This document shows, in pieces, positions 60,537 to 64,000 of a stretch of 64,000 nt of DNA (the stretch's first letter is position 1; each line of letters opens with the position of its first letter). A program made the translations under genes and the position numbers. Below the pieces are notes generated by a model, which was not told where the DNA came from, did no database searches, and worked only from the letters and a program-made list of their open reading frames with translations. The stretch comes from Aphelidium insulamus (taxonomy: Eukaryota; Aphelidiomycota; Aphelidea; Aphelidiaceae). The stretch covers positions 418,501-482,500 of the forward strand of contig JAZDSV010000002.1 of NCBI GenBank assembly GCA_036784855.1, read 5' to 3'.

Positions 60537-61662
60537 ATGTCGACTGTGAGCACCTTTCATACAGCAGCAGAGACGCTGGATATGCCGGCTCGTAACAGAG
60601 AGCCTGCAGTCCCGATGCTCACTTATTGGCCATCAGCGGGCGATGCCGTCGAGCATGGCAGCAGTGACCGCGTGATAGATCAGCCTCGAACACGCACGGA
60701 AACAACTGTAATCTACCCGCCAGCAGCGAGAATATCCTTGGTGGACCGAGTGAGAAATATGTTGAACTGGCGGGGCAAGAAGGTGCGTGCGATGTCAACC
60801 GCTGAACAACAGCTTCTCGTGGACGCATCGCTGGATGGCGCCACCGAATTTCTCACAAAACTAAATGATTTATGCTCTACGCTTCCCAGAACTTTTGGGC
60901 GATACTACAACGCGGTAAGTCAGGCAGACATTGATGGTATGTTTTATTGAGCACTACACATTGCCGTTTACTGATACAGAGGCAGTGAACAGACGCACGC
61001 TGAGCCAACATCAGGACAACTTGAGACGATGCAGTGATGCGATAAACGTCGACCTGGCACGAGCGAGGCAGTTTCTGGACCTCAATACGATCAAGCTGGC
61101 AAGTCACGTGAGATACCGCGTGCTACTTTCGCGGCTTGCAGAGTGTCTCAACGTGGCGCGGCGCACCACGGAATACTGGGAGAGCAGATTCGCTAATCGA
61201 TCCCGCGTACAGTCGCTCATTACGCAGCAGGCTGATATGTCACTCGAGCAGCTAGATGAAACCTATTATTCCGGCGATGCCATGAGTGCCGAACTTCGGG
61301 TGAGTTAATTACCGGTTGTAAATTATATCATAGTATATGACACTCAGCGTTTCTAGAATGCGCTGGCGCAACAGAACGCGGCCACCGAGCTGGCCGAGTT
61401 GCACGAGTCAGCTATGCAACTGCACGGCCTCTTCATCGACGCAAGCCTTCTCATACACCAACAGGACAATCAAATCAACGAGGTGGCGGACTTGGTGGAG
61501 CAGGGCGTGCTTGACTTGTCGGATGCAAATGTTTCACTGAACGAGGCAGTGATACTCAAGCGCGGCAGTCGGCGAAAGACGATCATAATTGTCCTGATGC
61601 TACTTGGAGCGGCAATCGTCACAGGCATCACAATATGGCTGGCAGTAGACCCCAAAATTTAG
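60537..61662 (+). CDS. Qa-SNARE (syntaxin)
   Basis: Three exons, about 340 residues. The last intron has a GTGAGT donor right after AELR; the first splice joins QADID to EAVNRR. An Ser/Arg-rich N-terminus is followed by a helical Habc-like domain (LVDASLDGATEFLTKLNDL, LARARQFLDLNTIKL, RVLLSRLAECLNVARR) and the SNARE helix ELAELHESAMQLHGLFIDAS, with a Gln at the layer-0 region (HQQDNQINEVADLVEQG). A C-terminal anchor TIIIVLMLLGAAIVTGITIW ends six residues before the stop. The pattern fits plasma-membrane type syntaxins; the exact membrane is not decided by the sequence. Confidence 0.88.
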
Positions 61663-62159
61663 TGCACAATTATAGTGGAATATATTTTACGAACGTGGAA
61701 TATATTAGTAGAGATATAGTGCATGAGACGTCAAACAGTACTTGAAAACACCAACCAGACAGCAAGGGTGAATATATAGTATGCCGTGTACAAGAGATGC
61801 AGACAGAGATGAGAGACTGCAAAGCGCTGCAGACAGGCAGCACCGGTGCCAGAACAGTACAGTACACACACACATAGCTGAGCGCAATCAAGTGCAAAGC
61901 GCACCGATTACGCAACAGGCAATAAAAGGCGGTTTGATTGTTTGGCCCGCCCTTGTCATCGCTGTGTGTCGCCCCTGCTTGCACTCAGACAGACAGACAC
62001 ACAGACACACACAGTCGCCCATTGTTCGCCGCGCCTTGCTCCGTCGCACCACGAACACGCGCGACACTGCGACACTCTAGCCACACTAGCCTCTAGGCGG
62101 TCGTGATCTTGTTGCCAGCACCGACAAAGTCTTGCCGAGGCCAGCCTCTTACCAGCGCC
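61663..62159. other. Intergenic
   Basis: 497 bp with (CA)n-type words at 61864-61875 and 61990-62012. No gene seen. Confidence 0.4.
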
Positions 62160-64000
62160 ATGCTGCGGAATATCAGCTTGTATCTGCCCGAGTCGCCGCG
62201 GACACAGCGCCGCGACGGGGCCCCGGAGCCGCCATCACCCGGAGAAGTGAGCGGTAGCTCCAGTTCATCGATCCGCACTCAGAATGATTCCTCTCTGCGA
62301 CGAGGGCAGCCCTGGACGACGGGACCGACTACAAACTATGGCGATGTGACGTCCAAGCCGACAGTCCATCTGAACAAGTATGGCAACAGTGTACTCAATG
62401 ATGTTCAATGATATCTAATTACATTCATCGCAGAGAGCCCGCAGGTCAAGATCTGTCGCTGCAGGGTCACGGGATATATGGCTACAATGGACATCCAAAC
62501 TTTACCTACTCACAGCACGCTAAAGCCCGAACTGTCGGCACATCGCCACAGAAACAAAAGTCGCCACACAAACCGATTGTTGTGGAGGTCGGCAACTCTT
62601 CGGGTGAAGTGTGGCGAAACAGCCGCGCTGATGCGCCCAAGCGATTGCAGGATTTGTCGCTGCTGCGTCCCGTAAATGCATCATCGCCTCAAGGTATTTA
62701 TGCTGGAATGCTACATTATTATTCGTATTAACAGTCGAATGTGCAGCCATACTTAGCAAGTTTGCACACAAGCTTACGCCGCTGGAATGCGCTGAAATAA
62801 TGGAATTTGACGAGATTTACTATTATGGACAAAATTCTGTGGATGCTGTAGGAGCATTTGCCAAGCATTCCGCCTCCATCAATGACGCCAATAACAAGGG
62901 TACTGCTCTGTGAGGACATATAGCATTCCACATCTCACAATGAATCTGCTGGCAGGCTATGATGATGAGCGGGGTGACTACTTGGTCAACTACCATGATC
63001 ACATTGCGTACCGCTACGAGATAATTTCCACTCTCGGGAAAGGCTCGTTTGGCCAAGTGTACCGCGCATTCGACCATCGAGTCAACCGTGAAGTAGCGCT
63101 CAAGATTATACGGAACAAGAAACGTTTTCACCAACAAGCACGCGTAGAAGTAAAGATATTAGAGAAACTAAAGACCGAAGATCGAAACCGCGACCACTGC
63201 ATTATCACGATGCTGGATTCATTTTATTTTCGCAGCCATTTGTGTATAACGTTTGAGCTGCTGGGCATCAATCTGTACGAGTTTATCAAGAACAATTCAT
63301 TCCAAGGATTCTCGCTTAATCTGATCAAGAGGTACGATAAGTAGTGTAAATTAAAAAAATGTTCACCACACAGATTTGCCTATCAAATACTGACGGCACT
63401 AAACTTGATGTCTCAGCATGGGATAGTACATTGCGACTTGAAACCGGAGAATATACTTCTCTGCTCGCCGGATCGGAGCAAGATCAAAGTCATTGACTTT
63501 GGCAGCAGCTGCTACGAGAATGAACGAGTCTACACTTACATCCAAAGTCGCTTTTATCGCAGTCCCGAAGTCATTCTAGGTACTGAATATATTTCGACGA
63601 AGCTTTGCTCTGATCACGATACAGGACTCGAATATGGCCAGCCGATTGACATTTGGAGTCTTGGGTGTATACTGGCGGAACTTTACACCGGCTATCCTAT
63701 ATTCCCGGGTGAAAATGAACAGGAGCAGCTGTTGTGCATGATGGAGGTGCTCAATGTGCCGCCGTCAGATCTGCTTGTGATGGCCACGCGGCGGAAATCT
63801 TTTTTCCACTCCAACGATCAGCCTCGGCTAGTTCCCAACTCGAAAGGAAAGTATCGGCGACCGGGAACGAAAAATCTCGAATTAGTGCTGAAGAGCGGAC
63901 CCGACAGGATGAATCACTCGCTGTTTCTGGACTTCATCAAAAAGTGTCTGACATGGAATCCAAGCCAGAGAATGACATCATTCGAAGCTCTGCAGCATCC
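62160..64000 (+). CDS. Class-II DYRK protein kinase (DYRK2/4, Pom1-like), 3' end outside window
   Basis: At least six exons are visible. A disordered N-terminus is followed by the DYRK-homology box ([20 protein letters not shown]) typical of class-II DYRKs, then the kinase: [57 protein letters not shown] and [33 protein letters not shown] carries the autophosphorylated second Tyr. Introns are short and the last visible one, near 63582-63624, ends CACGATACAG. The C-lobe runs to [16 protein letters not shown] at the right edge, so the extreme C-terminus is missing. The Pom1 homologue gives cell polarity signals in fission yeast; here the role is open. Confidence 0.93.

Overview
The window is nuclear DNA of a eukaryote with a compact genome. 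Protein genes sit on both strands, often 20-700 bp apart, and are broken by very short spliceosomal introns (mostly 35-75 nt, GTATGT/GTAAGT/GTGAGT donors, frequent CTAAC/CTAAT branch-like motifs). A fungal or near-fungal (Holomycota) origin is suggested by PAM17, a Cet1-type mRNA triphosphatase, two PMP3 proteolipids, Iml1, a large MscS-type channel with an animal/fungal gene set around it, and a DeSI-PUL fusion. The INPP4-like phosphatase, a severin-type gelsolin and a UBAP1-like ESCRT-I subunit argue against yeasts and filamentous Dikarya and for an early-diverging, possibly zoosporic lineage. This is inference from gene content, not a phylogeny.

Layout: 1-5.3 kb holds an INPP4-like lipid phosphatase (running off the left edge), two tandem small secreted-protein genes and a mitochondrial-type rhodanese. 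5.9-13.4 kb: Iml1/DEPDC5 (GATOR1/SEACIT), the tri-snRNP 27K protein, a 95-aa secreted protein. 14.2-19.9 kb: a secreted protein, KXD1 (BORC), UBAP1-like, an MscS-type channel. 20.1-22.5 kb: a hAT-like MITE, a decayed secreted-protein gene, TRAX. 23.1-29.1 kb: a Cu(I) P-type ATPase and a PPPDE-PUL isopeptidase. 29.2-35.7 kb: three long unrecognised proteins. 35.8-42.6 kb: two PMP3 copies, Nup93/Nic96, severin. 42.8-53.0 kb: an N-terminally anchored acidic protein, Yak1, Trm61, a small membrane protein, PAM17, the mRNA triphosphatase and an unknown protein. 53.2-64 kb: a LAMMER kinase, eL29, the Prp22/DHX8 helicase, a syntaxin and a class-II DYRK cut by the right edge.

Functional themes are ordinary housekeeping: TORC1/lysosome (Iml1, KXD1), RNA processing (27K, Prp22, LAMMER kinase, capping triphosphatase, Trm61, TRAX), membranes (ESCRT-I, SNARE, channel, PMP3). 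I see no CRISPR, operon, rRNA or tRNA. The main points of interest are gene structure (stop-free 3n introns, a GC-AG intron in one PMP3 copy, microsatellites forming 5' splice sites), a short MITE, several small secreted proteins, and a possible H/ACA-like hairpin in an eL29 intron. Gene models were spliced by eye; ATG starts were chosen over non-ATG ones.
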